Origin: Pseudoalteromonas piscicida
Lineage (GTDB): Bacteria > Pseudomonadota > Gammaproteobacteria > Enterobacterales > Alteromonadaceae
Length of the DNA stretch: 64,000 nt
Assembly (NCBI RefSeq): GCF_000238315.3
Contig: NZ_CP011925.1
Span: 682,001 to 746,000 of the forward strand
Direction: 5' to 3'
Shown: piece by piece, positions 48,565 to 57,079 of the stretch
Position numbering within the stretch: the first letter of the stretch is position 1
Layout: each line of letters opens with the position of its first letter
Made by a program: the position numbers and the translations under genes
The notes under the pieces: model-generated
The model's input: the letters and a program-made list of their open reading frames with translations, nothing else
Databases searched by the model: none
Told to the model about the DNA's origin: nothing

Positions 48565-49029
48565 TTATAGTTGAGACTGTAAGTAGTTTTCTATTCCCAT
48601 CACCTTAATTAGGTGCTGCTGAGTTTCAAGCCAGTCAATTTGCTCTTCTTGCTCATTTTGAATTTTGTCTAGCGCTTCACGGCTAATGTAATCTTGCTTT
48701 TCTTCACACAACTTAATTGCTGCTTGCAGATCAACCAAAGACGCTTGCTCAAATGCCATATTGCAATCAATCATCTCAGCGCTGTTTTCACCAATCTTTA
48801 AACGACCTAAATCTTGTAAATTAGGTAGGCCTTCTAAGAACAAAATTCGCTCGATAAGGCGGTCAGCGTTTTTCATTTTTTGGATTGAAACTTTGTAATC
48901 CGCTTTATCTAACTGGCTAAAACCGAAGTCTTTAAACATACGTGCGTGCAAAAAGTACTGATTGATTCCCACTAACTCATTGGCCAATACTTTATTAAGC
49001 GCTACGATTACTTCTCTATCACCTTTCAT
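48565..49029 (-). CDS. bfr: bacterioferritin, haem-binding-type subunit
   Basis: A 154-residue ferritin-like four-helix subunit of bacterioferritin. It has Met52, the haem-axial position, but the dinuclear ferroxidase ligands are degenerate. E18, E94 and E128 are kept while E51 is K51, H54 is N54 and the second His is I131. It is therefore probably a structural or haem-carrying subunit that relies on the partner encoded 15 bp upstream for iron oxidation. The two genes form a short operon. Confidence 0.88.
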   Translation of the reverse strand: MKGDREVIVALNKVLANELVGINQYFLHARMFKDFGFSQLDKADYKVSIQKMKNADRLIERILFLEGLPNLQDLGRLKIGENSAEMIDCNMAFEQASLVDLQAAIKLCEEKQDYISREALDKIQNEQEEQIDWLETQQHLIKVMGIENYLQSQL

Positions 49030-49044
49030 TTGTAGAGTCCTTAA

Positions 49045-49512
49045 TTAAAGCTGAGATTGGATATAATTCGGAGCACCGATAAGATCAATCAGGCGAATTT
49101 GCTGCTCTAGCCAGTAAACATGATCTTCTTCTGTATCAAACAACAGCTTTTCAAGCGTTTCTCGAGATTGGTAATCTTGCTCTTCTTCACAGATTTTGAT
49201 TGCTTCTTTAACGCATTCGACAACTTCAAGCTCTAGTTTTAAGTCGTTTTCCATCATAGACTTAACATCTTGGCCGATGAGTAAATCACGACGTTTTGTC
49301 ATGTTAGGTACCCCTTCCAAGAAAAGAATGCGTTTGATCAACCAATCTGCATGCGTCGTTTCTTCTTCACGTTCGTGCTCAAGGCGTTGGTATAGTTTGC
49401 TCAAACCCCAATCTTCGTACATACGTGAATGGATGAAATATTGATCGATAGCTGCAAGCTCATTGGCTAATAGATTATTGAATGCGTCGATGACTTTTTG
49501 TTTACCTTGCAT
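49045..49512 (-). CDS. bfr: bacterioferritin, ferroxidase-type subunit
   Basis: A 155-residue bacterioferritin subunit with a complete ferroxidase site: E18, E51, H54, E94, E128 and H131 by counting. The haem-axial Met52 is Thr52, so this subunit is predicted not to ligate haem by itself. It precedes the complementary subunit at 48565. Together they probably form a mixed 24-mer, as known for paired bacterioferritins in some proteobacteria such as Neisseria and Magnetospirillum. A Fur-like site is present upstream. Confidence 0.9.
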   Translation of the reverse strand: MQGKQKVIDAFNNLLANELAAIDQYFIHSRMYEDWGLSKLYQRLEHEREEETTHADWLIKRILFLEGVPNMTKRRDLLIGQDVKSMMENDLKLELEVVECVKEAIKICEEEQDYQSRETLEKLLFDTEEDHVYWLEQQIRLIDLIGAPNYIQSQL

Positions 49513-49604
49513 GCTGTTACCTCAAACTGTGAATATGCGGCTAGTCTAACGGATTTATATGATGTGTCAATGAAAAATCTTTATAAAACATAGTGTTATA
49601 TATT

Positions 49605-49623
49605 GATTATAATTCGCATTTAA
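49605..49623. promoter_or_regulatory. Fur-like site upstream of bacterioferritin genes
   Basis: GATTATAATTCGCATTTAA shares ATAATTCGCATTTA with 48239-48257. It matches the Fur consensus at 13 of 19 positions by eye. Confidence 0.45.
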
Positions 49624-49763
49624 GTTGATATTTTGGCCTAACAATGCAAATTATTGTTATTTCATTTTGAGTGAGATCAGTAATGACAGCAAAAAATAAG
49701 ACTTAAAGCTTAGCACTGCTATTGACAGGACAAGTGCAGGTGGTAAATTGACAACGATCTTTT

Positions 49764-50111
49764 GTGTTAAAGAGAAATGTAGATTTGAATAAGCTAATCC
49801 TGATTTTTGTGATGCTTCTACTTGCGGTGCAATCCGTAAGTGTATTTGCGTCTGAATCTAGCTTCCATCAAATTGAAGTGTCTCACCTCCAACATACTCA
49901 CGACCATGCTGAAGATGTGCAAGCAGACCCCAGCGGACATCATACAAAAGATTGCCACCACTGTGGTCATTGCAGTGGGACGCATTTGAATTTAGTGATT
50001 TTAAAATCTTTTATCCCCTTTGAAATGCGACCAAATAGCGAAATTTATCCTCAATCAGACCCCAAAGTGCGCGCTTTTGTAGAGCAAGCACATCGTCCAC
50101 CGATCGCTTAA
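49764..50111 (+). CDS. small His/Cys-rich periplasmic protein of the metal-efflux cluster
   Basis: A 115-residue protein with an N-terminal signal or membrane segment (about 9-30) followed by a His- and Cys-rich region, HLQHTHDHAED and HHTKDCHHCGHCSG, likely to bind metal ions. The tail is Pro- and acid-containing. I know similar small proteins next to Czc-type pumps but cannot name a characterised family. The start is uncertain: GTG at 49764 or TTG at 49785. It lies upstream of the RND adaptor gene with 383 bp between, so co-transcription is not certain. Confidence 0.6.
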   Translation: MLKRNVDLNKLILIFVMLLLAVQSVSVFASESSFHQIEVSHLQHTHDHAEDVQADPSGHHTKDCHHCGHCSGTHLNLVILKSFIPFEMRPNSEIYPQSDPKVRAFVEQAHRPPIA

Positions 50112-50494
50112 GTAGCGGTTATCATTGAAGGCGCGATCTCAATTTGACTTAACTAACCTGAGTTTAGGTTAATGAGTAAATTGATAAATCTAACTTAGCG
50201 CAAATTCGTGCTTGTGAGTAAACAACTAGGCCTGTGTTCTATGCTTATGTGTTTTGCTTTCAGTGATACTGCCCACTCCGTTTATACCAATTGTATTTAG
50301 TAAATAAGCTACTTTAACACTGATTGGTATTACTCCTTCTTAGCTGATGACGTTGATTACAGATAACCCACGTCTGCTTGAGAAGCGCATTCTTGTTCGC
50401 AAATTGGCACTGTAAAAGCAATGCTTGGTGCAATTCGCTAAACAAGCTAACGGTTTTGAACGTCAACTTACGTTCTTGAGTAAAAGAGTATCGA
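50112..50494. other. 383-bp gap with repeat remnants; no czcC gene
   Basis: This gap upstream of the RND adaptor contains TAACCTGAGTTTAGGTTA (50154-50171), a remnant of the TAACCTGAG element family, a GCGCAAATTCG segment shared with the element at 39175, and the ATACCAATT element at 50284. No outer-membrane factor gene is present. A plausible promoter could lie in the last 160 bp but I do not see a clear one. Confidence 0.5.
50284..50330. repeat. ATACCAATT-family short element, copy D
   Basis: ATACCAATTGTATTTAGTAA at the left end and GATTGGTAT at the right end. It matches the start of the element at 19204 and is only 47 bp long, a likely deletion derivative. Confidence 0.6.
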
Positions 50495-51604
50495 ATGACA
50501 AACTTTAAAATTTTCTCCATCTATTTCGCGGTGAACGCGCTTTTTAGCTCGCTGGCATATGCCGGCGACGGTCATGAAGAACATGAAGAGGAAGAAAATG
50601 CTATCGTACTAACACAGCAGCAAATGCGTTTTGCTGGAATTCAGACCAAAGAAGTCAAGCTTGAAAACCATGCGCGCTTTTATTTTGCACCAGGAGAAGT
50701 AAAAGCTAATGGCTATACCAGCTATTTAGTATCGCCAAGAGCCGATTCAATCGTGTTAAAGCGCCATACTACGCTTGGCTCTATGGTAAATATTAACGAC
50801 CCACTTATCACCTTGTTCTCAGAAGCAATGGCGCAGGCCCAAGCGCAGTATTTGGTGGCTTCAACAGAGTGGGATAGAGTGAAACGCTTGAGCAAAGAAA
50901 CCATTAGTGAGCGCGAGCGTGTTCAGGCAAGTGCCGATTTTAGTTCGGCTTATTCAAAGTTGTTGGCACTTGGCGTAACAGAAAAAGAGATTAAAGAAAT
51001 AGCCACTAAGCCCGCCAGTGAACTTGGCCAATATACGCTCGTTGCTGAGCGCGAGGGGGTGGTAACTCAAGATGCCTTTACTCAGGGCCAGCATGTTGCT
51101 TCTGGCACAACTTTAATGGCAATCACTGATGAAAGCGAGCTATGGGTGGAGGCCCGTTTACAACCCAACTCTCAACTTTCGTTAGAGGTTAATTCTAAAG
51201 CATTGATTAGTATAGAAGATCAGCAATACGCAGCTCGTGTTATTCAAGAAGCGCATACTATCGACCCCATTACTCGAACTCGGCAGATCCGGCTATTGGT
51301 TGAAAATAGTGACGACAAGCTACACGCAGGGATGTTTGTTAACGTCAACTTTATCATACCGTCGAAAGAGCCAACCATTGCGTTACCTGTAGACGCGTTA
51401 AGTCGTAGTCCTGATGGTGATTGGGTGGTGTACATCGAAGAAGCGCCCGGCGAATTCCATCCCAAAGAAGTGACTTTAGGTGAAGACTTTGGCGCTCAGG
51501 TAGAAGTTATCGGTTTGGCTGTGGGTGAGCGCGTGGCCGTTACCGGAGCATTCTTTATTGCCTCAGAGCAAGCCAAAGCTGGCTTCGATCCGCATAACCA
51601 TTAA
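50495..51604 (+). CDS. RND efflux periplasmic adaptor (CzcB-like)
   Basis: A 369-residue membrane-fusion protein of a heavy-metal RND pump. A signal peptide ends near AYAG (residue 24), and the mature start is metal-binding in appearance (DGHEEHEEEE). The lipoyl/barrel region (YTSYLVSPRADSIVLKRHTTLGSMVNINDPL) and a helical hairpin (QAQAQYLVASTEWDRVKRLSKE) precede the beta-barrel with LWVEARLQPNSQLSLEV. It is followed 13 bp later by the CzcA-type pump, forming a translational unit. A czcC-like gene is absent. Confidence 0.87.
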   Translation: MTNFKIFSIYFAVNALFSSLAYAGDGHEEHEEEENAIVLTQQQMRFAGIQTKEVKLENHARFYFAPGEVKANGYTSYLVSPRADSIVLKRHTTLGSMVNINDPLITLFSEAMAQAQAQYLVASTEWDRVKRLSKETISERERVQASADFSSAYSKLLALGVTEKEIKEIATKPASELGQYTLVAEREGVVTQDAFTQGQHVASGTTLMAITDESELWVEARLQPNSQLSLEVNSKALISIEDQQYAARVIQEAHTIDPITRTRQIRLLVENSDDKLHAGMFVNVNFIIPSKEPTIALPVDALSRSPDGDWVVYIEEAPGEFHPKEVTLGEDFGAQVEVIGLAVGERVAVTGAFFIASEQAKAGFDPHNH

Positions 51605-51617
51605 AGGGGGCCTTACC

Positions 51618-54600
51618 ATGTTTAATCGAATTATCGATTGGTCTGTAAACAATCGGCTTCTAATTATTCTTTTTTTACTCGTTATCACAGCAACTGCTAG
51701 CGTGACTATTCCAAAACTCAACTTAGACGCGTTTCCCGATGTAACGAATGTACAGGTTGCAGTGAATACCGAAGCGCCGGGACTGGCAGCGGAAGAGGTT
51801 GAGCAGTTAATCACCTATCCAATTGAGGCTGTGATGTATGCCCTGCCGGATGTGCAGCAAGTGCGTTCAATTTCTAAAACAGGTCTATCTGGCGTTACGG
51901 TAGTATTTAAGGAAGGCACCGATATCTACTTTGCCAGACAGTTGGTATTTGAGCGCCTCCAAGCTGCAAAGGAGTTGATCCCAAGCGGTGTGGGTACGCC
52001 AGAAATGGGGCCAAATACATCAGGGCTTGGTCAAGTATTTCAATATATGCTGATGAGCGAACCGAACTCTGAATATGATGCAATGGCCTTACGTAGTCTC
52101 AATGACTGGGTGGTCAAGCTGTTAATTATGCCAATTGACGGGGTAACTGATGTATTGGCCTTTGGCGGCGATGTGCGTCAGTATCAAGTCAATATTGACC
52201 CCAATAAACTCTTGGCTTATGCGCTTACTCAGCAAGATGTGGTGAGTGCCATTGAACGTAATAACCAAAATGTCGGCGGTTGGTATCTCGAGCGCGGTCA
52301 AGAGCAGTTGGTGATCCGCGGAACAGGCTGGTTTCAAAGTGGGGAGAAGGGGATCGAGGAGATTGCCAACGTGCCCGTCAAAACCATTGATGGCACGGTC
52401 GTGACTGTGGCTCAGGTTGCTACGGTATCGATTGGTGGAGAAATCCGCCAAGGCGCGGTGACGATGTCTAGAAAAAGCGGCTCGGGTGAAGTGGAACAGC
52501 TCGGTGAAGTCGTAACAGGCATAGTGCTAAAGCGGATGGGAGCAAACACCAAAGCAACCATTGATAGCATTAACAACCGCGTGGAACTTATTAACAAAGC
52601 ACTACCTGAAGGGGTAAGGTTTGAGCCTTTTTACGATCAGTCTGATTTGATCAGCAAAGCAGTTCAAACCGTCGTTGAAGCTTTGGCACTGGCATTTATT
52701 TTTATTGTTGTTGTGCTTGCGCTGTTTTTAATGAATCTGAGAGCAACTTTTCTGGTGCTCATTTCAATTCCTATTTCAATTGCTATTGCACTTGTGGTCA
52801 TGGCGTGGCTGGGTGTATCTGCCAACTTGATGTCGCTAGGCGGTATCGCTGTAGCGATAGGGATGTTAGTTGACGGCTCAGTCGTGATGGTAGAAAACAT
52901 CTTTAAACACCTAACAAAGCAAAAGGAAAGTGATGACTTCTCAGTGGGACTTATTGTTGAGCTTGCAGGAAAGGAAGTGGCAAGACCAATCTTTTTTGCT
53001 GCCAGTATTATCTTAGTGGTATTCACTCCGTTATTTAGTTTTGAAGGGGTTGAAGCCAAACTATTTCAACCTATGGCAATCAGTATTATTTTGGCTGTTG
53101 TTGCAGCGATATTTGTTGCCCTTATCATCGTCCCAGCACTTGCGACCTACTTATTTAAACATGGCGTTAAAGCGCGAGAGAGCATCATTCTCGTCGCACT
53201 GGAAAAAGGCTACCGTTGGACGTTAAGTCGAGTGTTGCATAGGCAAAAGTTGTTGATGGCAATGGTCATTTTATTAATTGCGGCGGCTGGCTTTACGTTC
53301 ACTAAAATTGGTACCGAGTTTGTCCCAGAACTTGAAGAAGGCACCATCAACCTAAGGGTAACGCTGGCACCTTCCGCCAGTCTTGAAACCGCGCTTAATG
53401 TTGCGCCTGAGCTGGAAAAAATGCTGCTCACTTTTCCTGAAGTAAACTACGCGCTGAGCAGAATTGGTCGAGCGGAGATAGGTGGCGATCCTGAACCGGT
53501 AAATAACATTGAAATCTATATTGGCCTTGCGCCAGTAGCACAGTGGCAAAGCGCAAACAATCGCTACGAATTACAAGCCTTGATGGAACAAAAGCTATCG
53601 ACTTATCCTGGCTTACTGTTTAATTTTTCACAGCCTATTGCGACGCGTGTCGATGAATTACTCTCAGGCGTTAAGGCGCAGTTGGCGATTAAGTTATTTG
53701 GCCCAGACTTAGCTGTGCTTGCAAAAAAAGGCAAGGAAATTGAAGCGGCCGTAACGCAAGTTGAGGGGACGGAAGGCGTACAACTTGAGCAAATAGCAGG
53801 TGAGTCACAGCTGATCATCACCCCAAAACGTCAAGCGTTATCTCGCTACGGTTTGGCAGTTGGAGATGTTATGGCACTAGTACAAGATGGGATTGGTGGC
53901 AGTAAAGCAGGGCAGGTTATCAACGGTAACGAACGCTATGATATTTATGTCCGCTTGGCACCTCAATACCGTCAAAGCAAACAGACCATTGAAGAAATAC
54001 GTTTACAATCGAGTTCAGGAGCGTGGATCCGGTTGGCTGATGTTGCGAATGTTGAATATCAATCTGGTCCACCGCAAGTAAGACGAGATGACGTTCAACG
54101 TCGAGTGGTGATCCAAGCTAATGTGCAAGGTCGGGATATGGGCAGTGTAGTAAGTGATATTCGCGCGGCTATTGATAGTAAAGTTGACTTACCAACAGGT
54201 TATGGTGTCGAAATAGGTGGTCAATTTGAAAACCAGCAACGAGCACAAAAACGCTTAGCAATCGTGGTGCCGCTATCTTTGGCGCTAATAGCACTCTTGC
54301 TTTACTTTGCATTTGGTTCAATGGCTCAGGCTGCGCTTATTTTAGTGAATGTGCCGCTTGCGGTTATTGGTGGGGTATTTTCTTTATATATCTCAGGACA
54401 ATATCTATCGGTCCCAAGCTCGGTTGGGTTTATCACCTTATTCGGTGTCGCGGTACTCAATGGTGTGGTCATGGTTGAGAGCATAAACCAGCGATTGGCT
54501 GAGGGAGAATCGCTTCATTCAGGTGTCTTTGAGGGAGCAATTTCAAGGCTTAGGCCCGTGCTTATGACTGCGATCACCTCTGCACTGGGACTTATTCCCA

Positions 54601-54746
54601 TGCTGTTATCGACAGGAGTGGGCGCTGAAATTCAAAGACCGCTTGCCAGTGTAATTGTTGGTGGATTATTAACGTCAACCTTGCTGACTTTGTTTGTATT
54701 GCCAGCACTTTATCCACTATTCTCAAAGCAAATTAAAAATTCGTAA
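51618..54746 (+). CDS. CzcA/CusA-type RND heavy-metal efflux pump
   Basis: An inner-membrane proton-driven RND pump of 1042 residues that exports divalent cations such as Co, Zn, Cd or Cu. Features are NLDAFPDVTNVQVAVNTEAPGLAAEEVEQLITYPIE, TGLSGVTVVFKEGTDIYFARQ, a membrane block with LMSLGGIAVAIGMLVDGSVVMVENIFKHL and a matching second half ending GVAVLNGVVMVESINQR. HME-type pumps have this pattern. ATG at 51618 follows AAGGGGG; an in-frame upstream ATG-like start at 51525 would overlap the adaptor and is rejected. The terminal hairpin precedes a CDF gene. Confidence 0.9.
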   Translation: MFNRIIDWSVNNRLLIILFLLVITATASVTIPKLNLDAFPDVTNVQVAVNTEAPGLAAEEVEQLITYPIEAVMYALPDVQQVRSISKTGLSGVTVVFKEGTDIYFARQLVFERLQAAKELIPSGVGTPEMGPNTSGLGQVFQYMLMSEPNSEYDAMALRSLNDWVVKLLIMPIDGVTDVLAFGGDVRQYQVNIDPNKLLAYALTQQDVVSAIERNNQNVGGWYLERGQEQLVIRGTGWFQSGEKGIEEIANVPVKTIDGTVVTVAQVATVSIGGEIRQGAVTMSRKSGSGEVEQLGEVVTGIVLKRMGANTKATIDSINNRVELINKALPEGVRFEPFYDQSDLISKAVQTVVEALALAFIFIVVVLALFLMNLRATFLVLISIPISIAIALVVMAWLGVSANLMSLGGIAVAIGMLVDGSVVMVENIFKHLTKQKESDDFSVGLIVELAGKEVARPIFFAASIILVVFTPLFSFEGVEAKLFQPMAISIILAVVAAIFVALIIVPALATYLFKHGVKARESIILVALEKGYRWTLSRVLHRQKLLMAMVILLIAAAGFTFTKIGTEFVPELEEGTINLRVTLAPSASLETALNVAPELEKMLLTFPEVNYALSRIGRAEIGGDPEPVNNIEIYIGLAPVAQWQSANNRYELQALMEQKLSTYPGLLFNFSQPIATRVDELLSGVKAQLAIKLFGPDLAVLAKKGKEIEAAVTQVEGTEGVQLEQIAGESQLIITPKRQALSRYGLAVGDVMALVQDGIGGSKAGQVINGNERYDIYVRLAPQYRQSKQTIEEIRLQSSSGAWIRLADVANVEYQSGPPQVRRDDVQRRVVIQANVQGRDMGSVVSDIRAAIDSKVDLPTGYGVEIGGQFENQQRAQKRLAIVVPLSLALIALLLYFAFGSMAQAALILVNVPLAVIGGVFSLYISGQYLSVPSSVGFITLFGVAVLNGVVMVESINQRLAEGESLHSGVFEGAISRLRPVLMTAITSALGLIPMLLSTGVGAEIQRPLASVIVGGLLTSTLLTLFVLPALYPLFSKQIKNS

Positions 54747-54754
54747 TGCCCGTG

Positions 54755-54780
54755 GGGGCCATTGAAAGTGGCCCCTTCTT
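54755..54780 (+). terminator. terminator or attenuator after the RND pump
   Basis: GGGGCCA (54755-54761) pairs with TGGCCCC (54769-54775), followed by TTCTT. It lies before the CDF gene and could reduce read-through to it. Confidence 0.7.
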
Positions 54781-54803
54781 CGGATCAATAAATAGGATTG
54801 AGT

Positions 54804-55685
54804 ATGCCTCACGCACATCACCATCATGGAAACAAGCTCGGTTGGGCTGTATTTGTTAATATTCTACTGAGTGTCGCGCAGGTCGTTGGTGGCATTCTTT
54901 CTGGCAGTCTCTCTTTGGTTGCTGATGCGCTACATAATTTAAGTGACGCCGGTGCGCTTATTATCGCGTTAGTCGCGCAAAAAGTTGCAAGAAAGCCGGC
55001 CTCACTTGAACTCACTTATGGCTATCAACGTGCTGAAATAATTGGGGCGTTAATTAATAGTGCGACACTCATTGTTGTTGGGGTTTATCTGTTATTCGAG
55101 GCGATTTCTCGATTTTTAAATCCAGAGCCAATTGATGGCTGGATAGTGGTGTGGCTCGCGGCCTTGGCGTTAGTTATCGATGTTATCACAGCGCTTATTA
55201 CTTATTCTGCAGGTGCAAAAACCAGCCTAAATATTCGTGCGGCATTTATTCATAATGTTTCTGATGCTGCGGCTTCCGTTGCGGTGATCGTGGCTGGAAC
55301 ATTAATCATCTTATATCAATGGTACGTGGTAGATCTTATCGCCACTGTGTTGATCTCCGCATACGTGATTTACCATGGCGTTGAACTAAGTAAGAGTAGT
55401 ATTAGAATTCTCATGCAGGCGACGCCAGATAATATGAATATTCAAGAGGTTAAGGAATATCTTGAGACTCAAGAGAATGTTAAGACAGTAAGCCATATTC
55501 ATGTTTGGCAGCTCAATGAGCATGAATATATTTTAGAGGCGCAAGTTGTCATTACATCCTTGAGCGACCAAAGCACGCTAGCACGGTTAAAAGGTGGGTT
55601 ACAGTCGCGGTTTGGATTGTCGCATACCACACTTGAATTAACCGAAGACTCTTTGATAACACATCAGTGTGTAGAAATTAAATAA
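54804..55685 (+). CDS. CDF-family zinc/cobalt/cadmium exporter (CzcD/ZitB-like)
   Basis: An inner-membrane cation diffusion facilitator of 293 residues from this start. It begins with a His-rich tail (PHAHHHHGN) and has six membrane segments. The metal site is canonical: H44 and D48 (DALHNLSDAG) in helix 2, H150 and D154 (HNVSDAA) in helix 5. The C-terminal domain has VKTVSHIHVWQLNEHEYILEAQV. It lies downstream of the RND pump and probably shares its metal-resistance role. ATG at 54804 follows AGGA; a TTG six bases upstream is less likely. Confidence 0.92.
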   Translation: MPHAHHHHGNKLGWAVFVNILLSVAQVVGGILSGSLSLVADALHNLSDAGALIIALVAQKVARKPASLELTYGYQRAEIIGALINSATLIVVGVYLLFEAISRFLNPEPIDGWIVVWLAALALVIDVITALITYSAGAKTSLNIRAAFIHNVSDAAASVAVIVAGTLIILYQWYVVDLIATVLISAYVIYHGVELSKSSIRILMQATPDNMNIQEVKEYLETQENVKTVSHIHVWQLNEHEYILEAQVVITSLSDQSTLARLKGGLQSRFGLSHTTLELTEDSLITHQCVEIK

Positions 55686-55693
55686 ATACAAAT

Positions 55694-55712
55694 GAAAATG
55701 GTTTGCATTAAT
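55694..55712. promoter_or_regulatory. Fur-like site before the 172-aa ORF/sodA pair
   Basis: GAAAATGGTTTGCATTAAT matches the Fur consensus at 13 of 19 positions by eye and lies about 80 bp upstream of the ORF start. Mn-SOD genes are Fur-regulated in related bacteria. Confidence 0.55.
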
Positions 55713-55792
55713 GTTTGTGTGATCGTATAGTGCCCCAATAGCTCATACTGGTTTGCTTGCACAAGTAAGCTAGTTCGGTAATAGGGTAGAAT

Positions 55793-56311
55793 ATGAAAAA
55801 TCGCATGGACCTTAGTGCAAATCGCTTAGCCAGCGGAGCTTGCGCGTTATCTTCAGTGCTGTCACCTTGGCAAGCTAAAATACTCTCAGGTAATCAAGCA
55901 TATCAAGCGCAAATATTTCTGCGTGCCCGTGACGAATATCAGGTTGCATTGACACTCGCGACAGGTATTTTAGATGAGTTTTTATTATGTCAAAAAGACA
56001 ATGTCGTGATGAGTGCCATAGCGCATAGTTTGCCAGCTGTCGTCGTATCCGCGCATAATCTAGCTGACACCTTTATTGCGCTTGATCAACCAAATAGAGC
56101 GTGCCAGCAACTTATCTCAATCCATCTGAAGATACATGCAACCTACCTTGAATATAACCACGAACTTGCACCTATCGTCTTGCATCATTTGCATAAAACT
56201 CGACAAGAGTTGATCCATTTTGCAAAACGCTATCCTCACTTACCTGAGCTTATTCATCAAATTAACGAAGCGATGCTGGTAACGCACCTGCATTCTCGCG
56301 TTTTACATTAA
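55793..56311 (+). CDS. conserved-looking ORF upstream of sodA
   Basis: A 172-residue, largely helical cytoplasmic protein of unknown function. It has no signal peptide; helices around [43 protein letters not shown] resemble helical repeat (TPR-like) arrangements. It ends 14 bp before sodA and starts behind a Fur-like site, so it is probably co-transcribed with sodA. This recalls the Pseudomonas arrangement in which an uncharacterised ORF precedes sodA in a Fur-controlled operon, but I see no fumC here. Confidence 0.6.
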   Translation: MKNRMDLSANRLASGACALSSVLSPWQAKILSGNQAYQAQIFLRARDEYQVALTLATGILDEFLLCQKDNVVMSAIAHSLPAVVVSAHNLADTFIALDQPNRACQQLISIHLKIHATYLEYNHELAPIVLHHLHKTRQELIHFAKRYPHLPELIHQINEAMLVTHLHSRVLH

Positions 56312-56325
56312 CATTTGGAGGTCGA

Positions 56326-56937
56326 ATGGCTTATACCTTACCTGAGTTACCGTACGCATATGATGCACTGGAACCACACATCGACGCGAAAACGATGGAG
56401 ATCCATCATACTTTGCATCATCAGACATATATAAATAAAGCAAACGCCGCGTTAGAGGGGACGGAGTTCGCGGGTAAAGACACTGAAACGTTGCTGAGAA
56501 ACATTAAAACATTACCTGAAGACTTACAAAAAGCAGTGCAAGAACATGTCGGCGGGCACAATAACCATAGTTTGTTCTGGCAAATTATGACTCCAAATTA
56601 TGCGCCTCTATGTGACGGGCCGTTAAAACAGGCGATAGAAAGTGAGCTCGGTGGTTTTGAAAGCTTTAAAACTGAATTTACAAACGCTGCTGTCAGTCGG
56701 TTTGGCAGTGGCTGGGCATGGTTAGTTGTCGATGAAAATGGCAAATTAGCGGTAACGAGTAGTCTCAACCAAGACAGCCCTTACATGGAGCAGCATACCC
56801 CAATATTGGGTTTAGATGTGTGGGAACATGCTTATTATCTCAAATATCAGAATCGTCGACCAGAATACATCGCGGCTTTTTACAACGTCATTAATTGGTC
56901 TGAAGTCGAGCGCAGATATAATCAAGCAATAAGTTAG
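56326..56937 (+). CDS. sodA: manganese-type superoxide dismutase
   Basis: A 203-residue cytoplasmic superoxide dismutase. The metal ligands appear as H27 ([11 protein letters not shown]), the second His in [11 protein letters not shown], and D and H in the conserved [16 protein letters not shown]. The GGHNNH and NQDSP motifs are the Mn-type variants rather than the Fe-type ones. It is probably co-transcribed with the 172-aa ORF and repressed by Fur via the upstream site. A good terminator follows. Confidence 0.94.
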   Translation: MAYTLPELPYAYDALEPHIDAKTMEIHHTLHHQTYINKANAALEGTEFAGKDTETLLRNIKTLPEDLQKAVQEHVGGHNNHSLFWQIMTPNYAPLCDGPLKQAIESELGGFESFKTEFTNAAVSRFGSGWAWLVVDENGKLAVTSSLNQDSPYMEQHTPILGLDVWEHAYYLKYQNRRPEYIAAFYNVINWSEVERRYNQAIS

Positions 56938-56963
56938 TACTTTTCTTATTTCCTCAGTTAGTT

Positions 56964-56984
56964 AAGCCCCTAGCGGGCTTTTTT
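56964..56984 (+). terminator. terminator after sodA
   Basis: AAGCCC (56964-56969) pairs with GGGCTT (56975-56980), followed by a T run. Confidence 0.88.
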
Positions 56985-57079
56985 CATGAATACTCCAAAC
57001 ATGGTTGAGTACCAAAAATGGCTAGTTTGCTATAGTGATAGCTATTAGACTGAGTGAAAACGAAGTACGAGCGAAAGTC

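Noticed and set aside
51525..51617. Upstream extension of the CzcA-like ORF
   Set aside because: It would overlap the adaptor gene and add a polar leader. ATG 51618 has a good ribosome-binding site and matches family N termini.
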